Below, in pieces: positions 1-7,718 of a DNA stretch of 64,000 nt. The DNA is taken from positions 2,232,001-2,296,000 of the forward strand of contig JACKCR010000002.1 in assembly GCA_020633975.1 (NCBI GenBank), written 5' to 3'. Every line of letters starts with the position of its first letter. Position 1 is the stretch's first letter. Below the pieces are notes generated by a model. That model was given only the letters and a program-made list of their open reading frames with translations, searched no databases and was not told where the DNA came from. The stretch comes from Candidatus Eiseniibacteriota bacterium. Its GTDB lineage: Bacteria > Eisenbacteria > RBG-16-71-46 > CAIMUX01. Made by a program: the position numbers and the translations under genes.

Positions 1-1542
1 GCAGAGGAGGAGCACTTGCCGCTTCGCGAACTCCGGATCGATGCGCACGGTGGCGACGGCGTGGAAGGCGAGATCCCAGGCCGCGAACCACGGATACTCC
101 CAGTTGTCCGGCATGGAGAGGACGTCCTGAGCCCACAAGTGCCGCCACTTCGTGTTCCGGCTCGTCGCGTGTCCCTCGGGAGGCGGAGGAAGCGTCGGGT
201 CCCCGTCCAGCCAGTGCTCGACGATGTAGTGATAGAACTGACGTGACCAGAGAAGCCCGGCATCGGCGCGGCGTACGATCAGCCGCTCTTCGTCCGAGAG
301 CCCGGACTTCCGGTGCCCAGCGTAGAACTCATCCGCCTCACTCTTCCGCCGCTCGAGGACGGACTCGAAGTCGGAGCCGAAGGCGTCGTAGACGGAGGCG
401 TCGTAGACGGAGGCGTCGTAGACGGAGGCTTTGGAAGCGGCGGCATCGGAAACGGAGGTGTCGGAGACGGAGGTACCGGAAACGCGAGCGTCGGGGTCGG
501 ACGGCGCGCGTCGCAAGCGCAGCCGGATCACCTCCGACCCACCGGCGGCAATCCTGAGACGGAACCACGCGGCGGCCTTCGTCCCGTCGTTCTCGGGATT
601 CGTCGCCGTCTCGTCTCCGTCGACGACTCGATGGTGAAAGGCGTCCTTCTGGAAGGACGCCGAGTTTGCGACGCCGTAGAGGCGTCGGACGTTGGTTTCG
701 TTGTCCGTGAAGAGGAAGGTCGGCGACTCGCCGTTCGGGCCGACCGCATCGAGGAAGTACCGACCGAACTCCGGAAGCTCGGCGACGATCCGCTCTCCTT
801 GGAGCGAAGTCCTTTGCCCGGCGCCACCTTGACGGGCCTGCGAGATCCGGCCCTTCCCCCAGTATCCGCTTCCCTCACGGCCCCAGGCCCAGGTGTTTCG
901 TAGCCAGAGCGTAGGAAGCAGGTGGATCTCGCTGTCCTCAGGGCCGCGGTTGTGGCAGACGACTCGAACGAGTACGTCCTCGGGGCCCGCCTTGGCGTAC
1001 TCGACGACGACGTCGAAGTAGCGCCCGTCGTCTAGGATCCCTGTGTCCTCGAGTTCGAACTCCGGCTCCTGCCGCGTGCGCCGTCCGCTCTCCTCCAGCA
1101 GTCGATCGTACGGGTACTCCTGTTGTGGGTACCGATAGAGTGCCGAGAGGTAGGACGAGGTGGGAGTTGCGTCGAGGTACTCGTAGACTTCCTTGACGTC
1201 CTCACCGTGGTTCCCTTCGGGGCCGCTTACGCCGAAGAACCGTTCTTTGAGGATCGGGTCACGACCGTTCCAAACGGTGAGTGCGAAGCAGAGGCGGCAG
1301 TCTCGGTCCGAGATGCCGAAGATCCCGTCTTCTCCCCACCGGTAGACGCGACTCCGCGCGTGCTCGTGCGGGAAGTAGCCCCAAACGTCACCGTTCTCCG
1401 AGTAGTCCTCGCGGACAGTGCCCCACTGTCTTTCGGAGAGGTAGGGACCCCACCGCCGCCAATCGACGTCGCCTCGCGCGTCTTCGTCCAGCCGCTCGTG
1501 CTCGGCGCCCCGCTCCATTCCGTCCAGTTGCTGACCGGTCAT
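1..1542 (-). CDS. GH63-like (MGH1-type) glycosidase, partial
   Basis: The N-terminal 514 residues of a large glycosidase run off the left edge. The fold resembles the GH63/MGH1 family (bacterial glucosidase and mannosylglycerate-hydrolase-like enzymes): an N-terminal beta-sandwich with aromatic-rich stretches (WGYFPHEHARSR near residue 54), then the start of the (alpha/alpha)6 barrel with LWAQDVLSMPDNWEYPWFAAWD near residue 480, a signature of the family active-site entry. The ATG at 1542 is preceded by AGGGGAG. It lies 86 bp downstream of the glucose-dehydrogenase-type gene on the same strand, which fits sugar release followed by oxidation (inference). Between the sandwich and the barrel sits a degenerate pentapeptide repeat (xSVYD type) that is not expected in the family. 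The exact substrate cannot be told. Confidence 0.8.
   Translation of the reverse strand, partial: MTGQQLDGMERGAEHERLDEDARGDVDWRRWGPYLSERQWGTVREDYSENGDVWGYFPHEHARSRVYRWGEDGIFGISDRDCRLCFALTVWNGRDPILKERFFGVSGPEGNHGEDVKEVYEYLDATPTSSYLSALYRYPQQEYPYDRLLEESGRRTRQEPEFELEDTGILDDGRYFDVVVEYAKAGPEDVLVRVVCHNRGPEDSEIHLLPTLWLRNTWAWGREGSGYWGKGRISQARQGGAGQRTSLQGERIVAELPEFGRYFLDAVGPNGESPTFLFTDNETNVRRLYGVANSASFQKDAFHHRVVDGDETATNPENDGTKAAAWFRLRIAAGGSEVIRLRLRRAPSDPDARVSGTSVSDTSVSDAAASKASVYDASVYDASVYDAFGSDFESVLERRKSEADEFYAGHRKSGLSDEERLIVRRADAGLLWSRQFYHYIVEHWLDGDPTLPPPPEGHATSRNTKWRHLWAQDVLSMPDNWEYPWFAAWDLAFHAVATVRIDPEFAKRQVLLLC
381..505. repeat. 15-bp tandem repeat inside the GH63 gene
   Basis: The + strand unit gtagacggaggcgtc occurs at 388-402 and 403-417, and its first 12 bases again at 418-429. 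About five degenerate 15-bp units continue to about 505. On the minus strand the array encodes pentapeptides of the form A/T-S-V-S/Y-D in frame, so the coding sequence stays open. It looks like slippage-driven expansion of a linker. Confidence 0.8.
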
Positions 1543-1628
1543 GCACTCCCCTGATCGCACCGTTGCCTGCTCTCCGTCCGAGAGAGATGCGGAGCTCCTC
1601 GCTACATCGAGCGGATCGAGGATGTCGC

Positions 1629-2732
1629 TCACTCGCCGCGCAAGGTGACTACCTGCTTGATCCCTTCGCTCTTCCCGAGGAGAAGGCTCTCGGCCTCCTC
1701 CGGAGCGTACCGTCCGGTGATGAGCGATGTCACCGCATCGGGCCATGTCTCGTAGAACTTCGCGAGGTCTTGGATCGCGTTCTCGAAGGCCCGGCTTCCT
1801 GCATTCACCGTCCCGTAGACGAGTTGGTTCTGGAGGACGAGGTTCCGCATGAGCAGATCTGCGTCGACCTCGATCGGCGCCTTCCGGCTCGGGACACCGG
1901 TGAAGATGAAGATCCCGTTGACCCCGAGAACTTCCATGGCCTGGAACGCAACGTGCGATACACCGGTCGCTTCGTAGACGAGGTCGATGTTCCTCGTCTT
2001 GGCTCCGAGCTCCGCGATGGACGCGTCCTTCGCCGAAAGGTAATGGCCGCCGACCGATTGAACCCACTTCCCCTTCGCGCTGTCCGCGGGCTCCAAGGAG
2101 TAGACCCATGTGTCGAATCCCCGCACGAGCAGAGCGAGAGTCCCGAGGAGTCCGACTGGGCCGGCGCCGAGCACGAGCGCGGTGCCAGAGTGGATCGCAT
2201 CCTCGCTCAGCCAGGGAAGACGATCCTGCACGTCGACGACTTCGAGGAGCGCCTTCTCCGCAATGGTGAGCGGCTCGACGAGCACCCCGACGGAGTTCAA
2301 GTGGGCGGGGACGACGTGCATGTAGCGCTGGTCGTCCACGACCTGCTCCGTCATGAATCCTTGGAGACCGTTGATGCCGCGTTCGGTGAACTCGCCCGTG
2401 ACGCAGAAGTCCGGGTGTCCGCTCCGGCAGGCCGGGCAGTCGAGGCGGGCGCAAGGGCGACGCACCATGGTGACGACGAGGTCTCCGGGCTTCACACGCG
2501 TCACGTTCGGTCCTGTCTCGACGACTTCGGCGAGAGATTCGTGGCCGATGACGAGATAGTCCGAACCGGGTGGCGGCGTCCCGTACTCGAACCGAGCGAT
2601 CTCGCGATCCGTACCGCAGACTCCGACATCGAGAATGCGCAGGAGGACGTCCTCCGGCTGTTCGAGCTTCGGCTCCGGGTGGTCCACTACCCGGACCGAA
2701 TGCTCCTCCGGGACGACCGCAACGGCTTTCAT
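1629..2732 (-). CDS. Zinc-dependent glucose 1-dehydrogenase-type oxidoreductase
   Basis: A 367-residue medium-chain zinc alcohol dehydrogenase, closest in pattern to archaeal-type glucose 1-dehydrogenase, which oxidises aldoses with NAD(P)+. Visible: catalytic-zinc ligands in GVCGTDREI (residue about 37) and GHE (about 63); the structural-zinc loop CARLDCPACRSGHPDFC (about 93-110); the GLQGFMTEQ motif of the glucose dehydrogenase subgroup; and a Rossmann core with VLGAGPVGLLG (about 185). Length is normal for the family. It sits upstream of the GH63-like glycosidase on the same strand with an 86-bp gap, so glucose from that enzyme is a plausible substrate (inference). Sugar specificity cannot be read from sequence. 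Confidence 0.85.
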   Translation of the reverse strand: MKAVAVVPEEHSVRVVDHPEPKLEQPEDVLLRILDVGVCGTDREIARFEYGTPPPGSDYLVIGHESLAEVVETGPNVTRVKPGDLVVTMVRRPCARLDCPACRSGHPDFCVTGEFTERGINGLQGFMTEQVVDDQRYMHVVPAHLNSVGVLVEPLTIAEKALLEVVDVQDRLPWLSEDAIHSGTALVLGAGPVGLLGTLALLVRGFDTWVYSLEPADSAKGKWVQSVGGHYLSAKDASIAELGAKTRNIDLVYEATGVSHVAFQAMEVLGVNGIFIFTGVPSRKAPIEVDADLLMRNLVLQNQLVYGTVNAGSRAFENAIQDLAKFYETWPDAVTSLITGRYAPEEAESLLLGKSEGIKQVVTLRGE

Positions 2733-2922
2733 CTCTCCTCCCTTCGGACCGGTTCTGCTTGCTCCGGCCCTTCGATGGTTCGTTCCCGCGCGGGCAACCC
2801 ACTGGGAACGCTCGAAGGAGGGCGTTGGTTCCTTCCGAGTTGCGACCGGCGTCGAAACGGACAGGATCGGCCTCCACGCTCGAGGCCGATCCCGGCCACA
2901 ACCTCCTACCGGATCCTGCCGA

Positions 2923-5136
2923 CTACAGGCCGACCCCGATCATCACCCGGAGCTGTCTCGGCTCGACTGGATGGAAGTGGACGTCTGAGACTCCCTCTTC
3001 AGGTTCACCGGGGAGGCGCGACTCGTAGTAGTACTGGATGTCACGTGCTTCGTCGTCCAGGACGTTGAGGAGCGCGCATGAGATCCGCGCGCTTCCGAAG
3101 CGGAATCCAACGTTCGCGTTGATCAGCGTCGTAGCGTCTGCCCGTACCGAGTCGTCCTCGATGAGCGCGTAGGCTCCGAGGTGACGGAGCCGAACGGTTG
3201 CAAAGAGCCCCGTCGGATCATTCCAGGTGACGCCTCCCGCGACGACGTTCTCGAGCGCGCCCGGAACGTGGTCCTCGCCCTCGGCCACGTCGACGAAGTT
3301 CGCATGACTGAACGCGACGTCGAGGTCCACCGTGAGTTCGTCCAGGACCCGGTAGACGTTGTTCCACTCCACGCCGTAGCGTTCGCTCCCGTCGCTCGCT
3401 TCCGTGCCTCCGCCGTCACCGACGTAGAGGAGTTCGGAGTCGAGCGCGAGGTACCAGAGCGCAACCGATGATCGTAGCCCTTCGGTTGGTGAAAGACGAA
3501 GGCCCAGCTCTCCACCTTTGGAACGGACGAGCGGGTCGACGGACTCGGCAGGATCCCCGCTCGCAGGGTCGACTCGGATCGTGGTTCCGCGCGCGTCGTT
3601 GCTGTGGAAACCGAGTCCACCGCTGAGATACGCCTCGGCGTGGTTCGAGAGGCCGTAGATGAGGCTCGCCTTCGGGCTCGCGATCGCCGCGGACTGTGTC
3701 CCCGAGTTCTCTTCGATGAGGGCATCCTCGACGTCGAAGTGGAACGCATCCACCCGGAGCCCGACTTGCGTGCGGAAGCGTGGGTGCCACCTCGACGTGA
3801 GCGACGCGTACGCGCCGCCGGCGAGCTCGACGACTTCGTCTTCGCGGACGGTGTCCAGGCGCACGCGGTCCTTCGTGTGGTAGAGCGCGACCTTGGAGAT
3901 GAAGTCGTTTCGTGACGTGACCCCCGCTTCCAGGAGGTGGCTTCGCCCACGCCAACGGAACGGCACCTTCCCCGTGGCTCCGGCTCCGACGACGACCCGG
4001 TCGTCGGCCTGGAGAAGTTGGTCGCCGTCGTCTGGATGCTCGAGGTAGTAGGTGAAGTTCGAGTAGAGCCGGAGACTGTAGTCGACGGCGTAGGCCCGCA
4101 ACTCGAGAGAGCGCCCTTCTCTCGCTCGATGCCAGGTGCCGAGGAAGCTGTACCGATGCGAGCGACCACCCAGGGTCGGGTCGATGTTGCCGAAACGATC
4201 TATCTGGCCGGACTCGACGGCACGAAGCGGAATCTGGTCGGTCGCGTTCCACTCGTTGTCGTACCCGAGCGCGAGCAACGAGAGCGTCCCTCCTCCCCAG
4301 CCAACCGTGTACCGCGCGAGTCCACTCGACTTCTTCAGGTCCTGCTCCAGATCCCAAGGACCGTCGTACCCCTTGAACTCGAAGCCGACGAGCCCGATGC
4401 CAGGCCCGATGTGCTGAGACGCGGCTCCCACCGCGCGCCGGAACCGGTCCTTTCCTCCCTCGAACTGGAAGAACGATCGCGGCAGCGATCGCCGGAGAAC
4501 GACGTGCGTGCCTCCCGAACTCGCGAAGTCTCCGAGTTCGGGATGGAAGACACCTTTGCGATAGTCGATCCGCTCGACCAACTCGGGGATGAGGAAGTTG
4601 ACGTCCGTGTATCCGTGACCGTGGCCGTGGGTCGGAAGGTTGATCGGCATCCCCTCGACATCGGTCGCGAAGTCCGTTCCGTGGTCGAGATTGAATCCGC
4701 GGAGGAACATCTGGTTCCCCTTCCCATCCCCGCTGTGCTGCGTCTGGATGAGACCGGGCACCGTCTCGAGGAGTTCGCCTTCGCGAAGGATCGGTCGCAC
4801 CTCGAAGTCCTCGCGACCGACCGTGCCTTCCGAGGCCGTAGCTGCAACGCCGATGAGGTCGTCGAACCGGCCCTGCACTTCCAAGGTGTCGGAGAACTCG
4901 TACGTCTTGAGGGAGTCCGGAGGGAGAACTGGGATCGCGCCCGGAAAGCCGTGAGGACCGTCGTGTGCGTGGGCTGGCGATCCGGACAGCATTCCGAGTA
5001 GGACAAGAGCCGCGAGGCAGACCGCTGAGTGGACAGGGACAGAGCGGACGAGCGCCGAGCGGACGGCGGCCGAGCGCACGAGAGCCGCATCGTCCAAGAC
5101 GCTTGACGGCAGTTTCCCGATCGAAGATCGGATCAT
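2923..5136 (-). CDS. TonB-dependent outer-membrane receptor
   Basis: A 737-residue TonB-dependent transporter. After the signal peptide (cleavage probably after SPAHA) comes a plug domain with a DTLEVQGR segment near the N-terminus that could be the TonB box, MFLRGFNLDHGTDF, and the loop PTHGHGHGYTDVNF; the rest is a 22-strand-type barrel ending in an aromatic-poor beta strand. The start at 5136 is chosen because AGGAGGAA lies 4 bases upstream; an ATG at 5157 is in frame but lacks this. The His-Gly run in the plug and the His-rich protein encoded just upstream suggest a metal such as zinc or copper as cargo (inference). The signal peptide contains a repeated V-R-S-A motif from a short DNA repeat. 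Confidence 0.88.
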   Translation of the reverse strand: MIRSSIGKLPSSVLDDAALVRSAAVRSALVRSVPVHSAVCLAALVLLGMLSGSPAHAHDGPHGFPGAIPVLPPDSLKTYEFSDTLEVQGRFDDLIGVAATASEGTVGREDFEVRPILREGELLETVPGLIQTQHSGDGKGNQMFLRGFNLDHGTDFATDVEGMPINLPTHGHGHGYTDVNFLIPELVERIDYRKGVFHPELGDFASSGGTHVVLRRSLPRSFFQFEGGKDRFRRAVGAASQHIGPGIGLVGFEFKGYDGPWDLEQDLKKSSGLARYTVGWGGGTLSLLALGYDNEWNATDQIPLRAVESGQIDRFGNIDPTLGGRSHRYSFLGTWHRAREGRSLELRAYAVDYSLRLYSNFTYYLEHPDDGDQLLQADDRVVVGAGATGKVPFRWRGRSHLLEAGVTSRNDFISKVALYHTKDRVRLDTVREDEVVELAGGAYASLTSRWHPRFRTQVGLRVDAFHFDVEDALIEENSGTQSAAIASPKASLIYGLSNHAEAYLSGGLGFHSNDARGTTIRVDPASGDPAESVDPLVRSKGGELGLRLSPTEGLRSSVALWYLALDSELLYVGDGGGTEASDGSERYGVEWNNVYRVLDELTVDLDVAFSHANFVDVAEGEDHVPGALENVVAGGVTWNDPTGLFATVRLRHLGAYALIEDDSVRADATTLINANVGFRFGSARISCALLNVLDDEARDIQYYYESRLPGEPEEGVSDVHFHPVEPRQLRVMIGVGL

Positions 5137-5211
5137 GCAGTTCCTCCTTCTCCGCATTCCGGCGGAGTCATTCGAACATGTCGTATGGCTGCAGGTGATC
5201 GGATCGGCCGA

Positions 5212-5832
5212 TCACCCGAGTGGAGTCATGTCCGAATGAGCGCGAGGAGGCGGGACGAGGGGGCGGGACGGATGCGATGCCACAACCCAAACGTCGGGAA
5301 GGAGTCGAGACGCACACGTCTCGACGCCGAGTTCGAGGGCCGGGGGCGGGACATGGTCCCACTGCCAGGCAGCCACGACGCCGTCATGTGCGTCGGCGTC
5401 CGTCCCAGGATTCGAGGCATGGAGGAACGCCGCGAGCCAGCCGCCGTGGGAGTGCCCATGCTCCACGGGCGAGGGCGCGGCTGCATCCTCGGTCTCGGAA
5501 GCCAACACGCCCTGACGAGCCCAGGGATACTTGCCGATCGGACCGAGGCCGTCTCCTGGCACACGGACGAGTTCTGTCGACTCGCCACCGCAGCCGTGAG
5601 ACGCGTGCATCGCCTCGCCTTCGCCACCGCAAGACGCGTGCATCGTCTCGCCCGCTTCCGGGATCGAGTGGGTGTGGGCGGCGCTCTCCCCTCGAAGACG
5701 GTGGGACCATTCGTGGCCGACCAAGGCCAGAGCGCCGCTGACAGGAGCGATTCCATAGGCAGAGACGAAGACCGCAACGAGTACGCAGCGGAGGACGAGC
5801 AGCGGCCACGAAGGCCTGTTGGGCCACCTCAT
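5212..5832 (-). CDS. His-rich membrane-anchored protein next to TonB receptor
   Basis: A protein of about 206 residues, not assigned to a family. One N-terminal hydrophobic segment (PLLVLRCVLVAVFVSAYGIA) is followed by GHEWSHRL and several His/Cys clusters: HTHS, MHASC, MHASHGC and HGHSHGG. A periplasmic metal-binding role is therefore likely. The start at 5832 (MRWPNR) places the membrane segment at the N-terminus and has GAGGCGGG upstream; the longer frame to 5916 adds a charged leader. It lies 75 bp upstream of the TonB-dependent receptor on the same strand, which suggests one operon for metal capture and uptake. The repeated MHAS blocks look like a duplication. Function is inferred from composition and context only. 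Confidence 0.65.
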   Translation of the reverse strand: MRWPNRPSWPLLVLRCVLVAVFVSAYGIAPVSGALALVGHEWSHRLRGESAAHTHSIPEAGETMHASCGGEGEAMHASHGCGGESTELVRVPGDGLGPIGKYPWARQGVLASETEDAAAPSPVEHGHSHGGWLAAFLHASNPGTDADAHDGVVAAWQWDHVPPPALELGVETCASRLLPDVWVVASHPSRPLVPPPRAHSDMTPLG

Positions 5833-6157
5833 CGTCCCGCCTCGCCTGTTGTCACCTGTCCCATGCTCATCTCTCGCCTCGAGTGCCCGCTTTCGCTCGC
5901 GGGTCCGAGGGCCCACCGAGCCACGTTCGACAAAGTCTACAGAAGCCGCTCTACTCCGACTACGCGCCGAATCGCGGATCGGATGAGGAGTTCGTGCGAA
6001 GAGAACATCTGTGCGAACGAGCTTTCGCGGTAGCGCCTTGGCGTCTATCTGCCGATATGGGAAACTGATGTCGGTGGAGTCATGCTCTGCCTGGACTCGG
6101 GGGGGCCGAGTCTCGCTCGAAGACTGCTTCCATCACCTCACCAGCCGGGAGGGAGCG
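5833..6157. other. Divergent intergenic region
   Basis: 325 bp between the divergent His-rich gene and the di-haem peroxidase gene, so it should hold promoters for both. No convincing -35/-10 pair or metal-regulator operator could be picked out. A perfect 7-bp inverted repeat (GACTCGG at 6094-6100, CCGAGTC at 6106-6112, five-G loop) lies in the probable leader of the peroxidase gene; no T-run follows. Confidence 0.5.
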
Positions 6158-7669
6158 ATGATTGCTGTCCACGAATCTTCACTGTGGCGGCCGTTGGCAC
6201 TCGGCTTCGCCACCGCAGTCGCCTTGACCTCCGTCGGATGCGCCGACCTGGACAAGGAGACGAGTCCACTCTCACCCGAACGCGGCGAGACGGACCAGCC
6301 TTGGGACGCGACGTCCATCCTGGACGAAATGCTCGGAGAGCAGCTGATCGAAGTAGCGCCGGGCGGACAGCTCAGCTACTTCCGGATGCCGTACGCCACC
6401 CAGCTCGGTCAGATTCCGCAAGACCCGCAGAACCCGCTCACCACCGAGAAGGTGGAACTCGGACGTCTCCTCTATCACGAGACGTGTCTCGGCGTCGACA
6501 ACGTGCGCGAGGAAGGCTATGAGACCTACTCCTGCTCTTCGTGCCACTTCGCACAGGCCGGTTTCCAGGCCAACCGACCTCAGGGAATCTCGGAAGGCGG
6601 ACTAGGCTTCGGTGCCAGTGGAGAGGGACGCGAGTTCAACCCGGACTACCTGACCGGTCCCGAGTTCCCCGATGTCCAACCGATCCGCACTCCGAGTTCG
6701 ATGAACGCTGCGTATCAGGAACTGATGCTCTGGAACGGGCAGTTCGGAGGAGTCGGCGACAACCTCGGCACCGAGGAATACTGGGTGGAGGGGACGCCGC
6801 TCGAGTCGAACCGTCTCGGTCTCGAAGGGCTCGAGACGCAGGCCCACGCAGGACTCGTCGTGCACCGGATGGGCGACATCGACCTATCGCGGATCATGGA
6901 GCTGCCCGAGTACATCGAGCTGTTCACCCAGGCGTTCCCGGGTGATCCCGAGCCGGTGAGCCGGTACAACGCGGCCATGGCCATCGCGGCGTTCGAACGC
7001 ACGTTGCTCGCGAACCAGGCGCCGTTCCAACGCTGGCTGCGAGGCGATCTCCGTGCACTCCGTCCGAGGGAGAAGCGCGGAGCGATACTCTTCTTCGGGG
7101 ACGCCGAATGCTACGTCTGTCACACCGGCCCGGGACTCAGCTCGATGACGTTCCATGCGCTCGGGATGAACGACCTCGATGGGACCTACGATCCGTCGAG
7201 GATCTTCCTCGGGGCCACGGGCGGTACGGTGCCGGACGACGTCCGACAGGGACGCGGCGGGTTCACCCGGCAGAGTGAGGACATGTACAAGTTCAAGACG
7301 CCGCAGCTCTACAACCTGCTGGACAGCCCGTTCTTCGGCCACGGTTCGAGCTTCGACTCGGTACGCGAGGTGGTCGAGTACAAGAACGCCGGCGTTCCGC
7401 AGAACGGGATCGTCCCGGTCGGTCAACTCGCCGACGAGTTCCACCCGCTCGGATTGACCGAAGACCAGATCGAGGACCTCACCGCGTTCCTGGAGGGCGG
7501 ACTCTACGACCCGGATCTCATGAGGTACGCACCGCTCGAGATCCTCTCCGGGAACTGCTTCCCGACGAACGATCCGGAGTCGCGTCACGACCTCGGTTGC
7601 GACCCGATTCCGCTTCCGGACCCTAAGACGCGTGATCTCGCGAGCGCGGGAAACGTAACGAGGCGCTGA
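6158..7669 (+). CDS. Di-haem cytochrome c peroxidase family lipoprotein (MauG/CcpA type)
   Basis: A 503-residue exported di-haem protein. Two haem-c sites are visible: CSSCH (residues 126-130) and CYVCH (318-322), as expected for the bacterial cytochrome c peroxidase/MauG family. Blocks such as NAAYQELMLWNGQFGG and KFKTPQLYNLLDSPFFGHG (the latter typical of the C-terminal domain) support the family. The start at 6158 has GGGAGGGAG upstream and yields a lipoprotein signal ending in LTSVGC, so it is probably membrane-anchored. Reaction by family: reduction of H2O2, or oxidative modification of a partner protein. It is followed within 50 bp by the CHAT-TPR gene on the same strand. Whether it is a true peroxidase cannot be told. 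Confidence 0.88.
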   Translation: MIAVHESSLWRPLALGFATAVALTSVGCADLDKETSPLSPERGETDQPWDATSILDEMLGEQLIEVAPGGQLSYFRMPYATQLGQIPQDPQNPLTTEKVELGRLLYHETCLGVDNVREEGYETYSCSSCHFAQAGFQANRPQGISEGGLGFGASGEGREFNPDYLTGPEFPDVQPIRTPSSMNAAYQELMLWNGQFGGVGDNLGTEEYWVEGTPLESNRLGLEGLETQAHAGLVVHRMGDIDLSRIMELPEYIELFTQAFPGDPEPVSRYNAAMAIAAFERTLLANQAPFQRWLRGDLRALRPREKRGAILFFGDAECYVCHTGPGLSSMTFHALGMNDLDGTYDPSRIFLGATGGTVPDDVRQGRGGFTRQSEDMYKFKTPQLYNLLDSPFFGHGSSFDSVREVVEYKNAGVPQNGIVPVGQLADEFHPLGLTEDQIEDLTAFLEGGLYDPDLMRYAPLEILSGNCFPTNDPESRHDLGCDPIPLPDPKTRDLASAGNVTRR

Positions 7670-7718
7670 TCCGACGCAGGCAGTAAGGCTCAGATCCTTC
7701 CTGCTCGGCGCACTGTGG

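Noticed and set aside
388-429. CRISPR-like repeats
   Set aside because: The units are contiguous 15-bp tandem copies in frame within a coding sequence, with no spacers and no cas genes nearby.
1281-3068. Long + strand open frame of 595 codons
   Set aside because: It lies opposite the clear glucose-dehydrogenase-type gene and its translation is Arg/Pro-rich without family motifs, typical of antisense frames in high-GC DNA.
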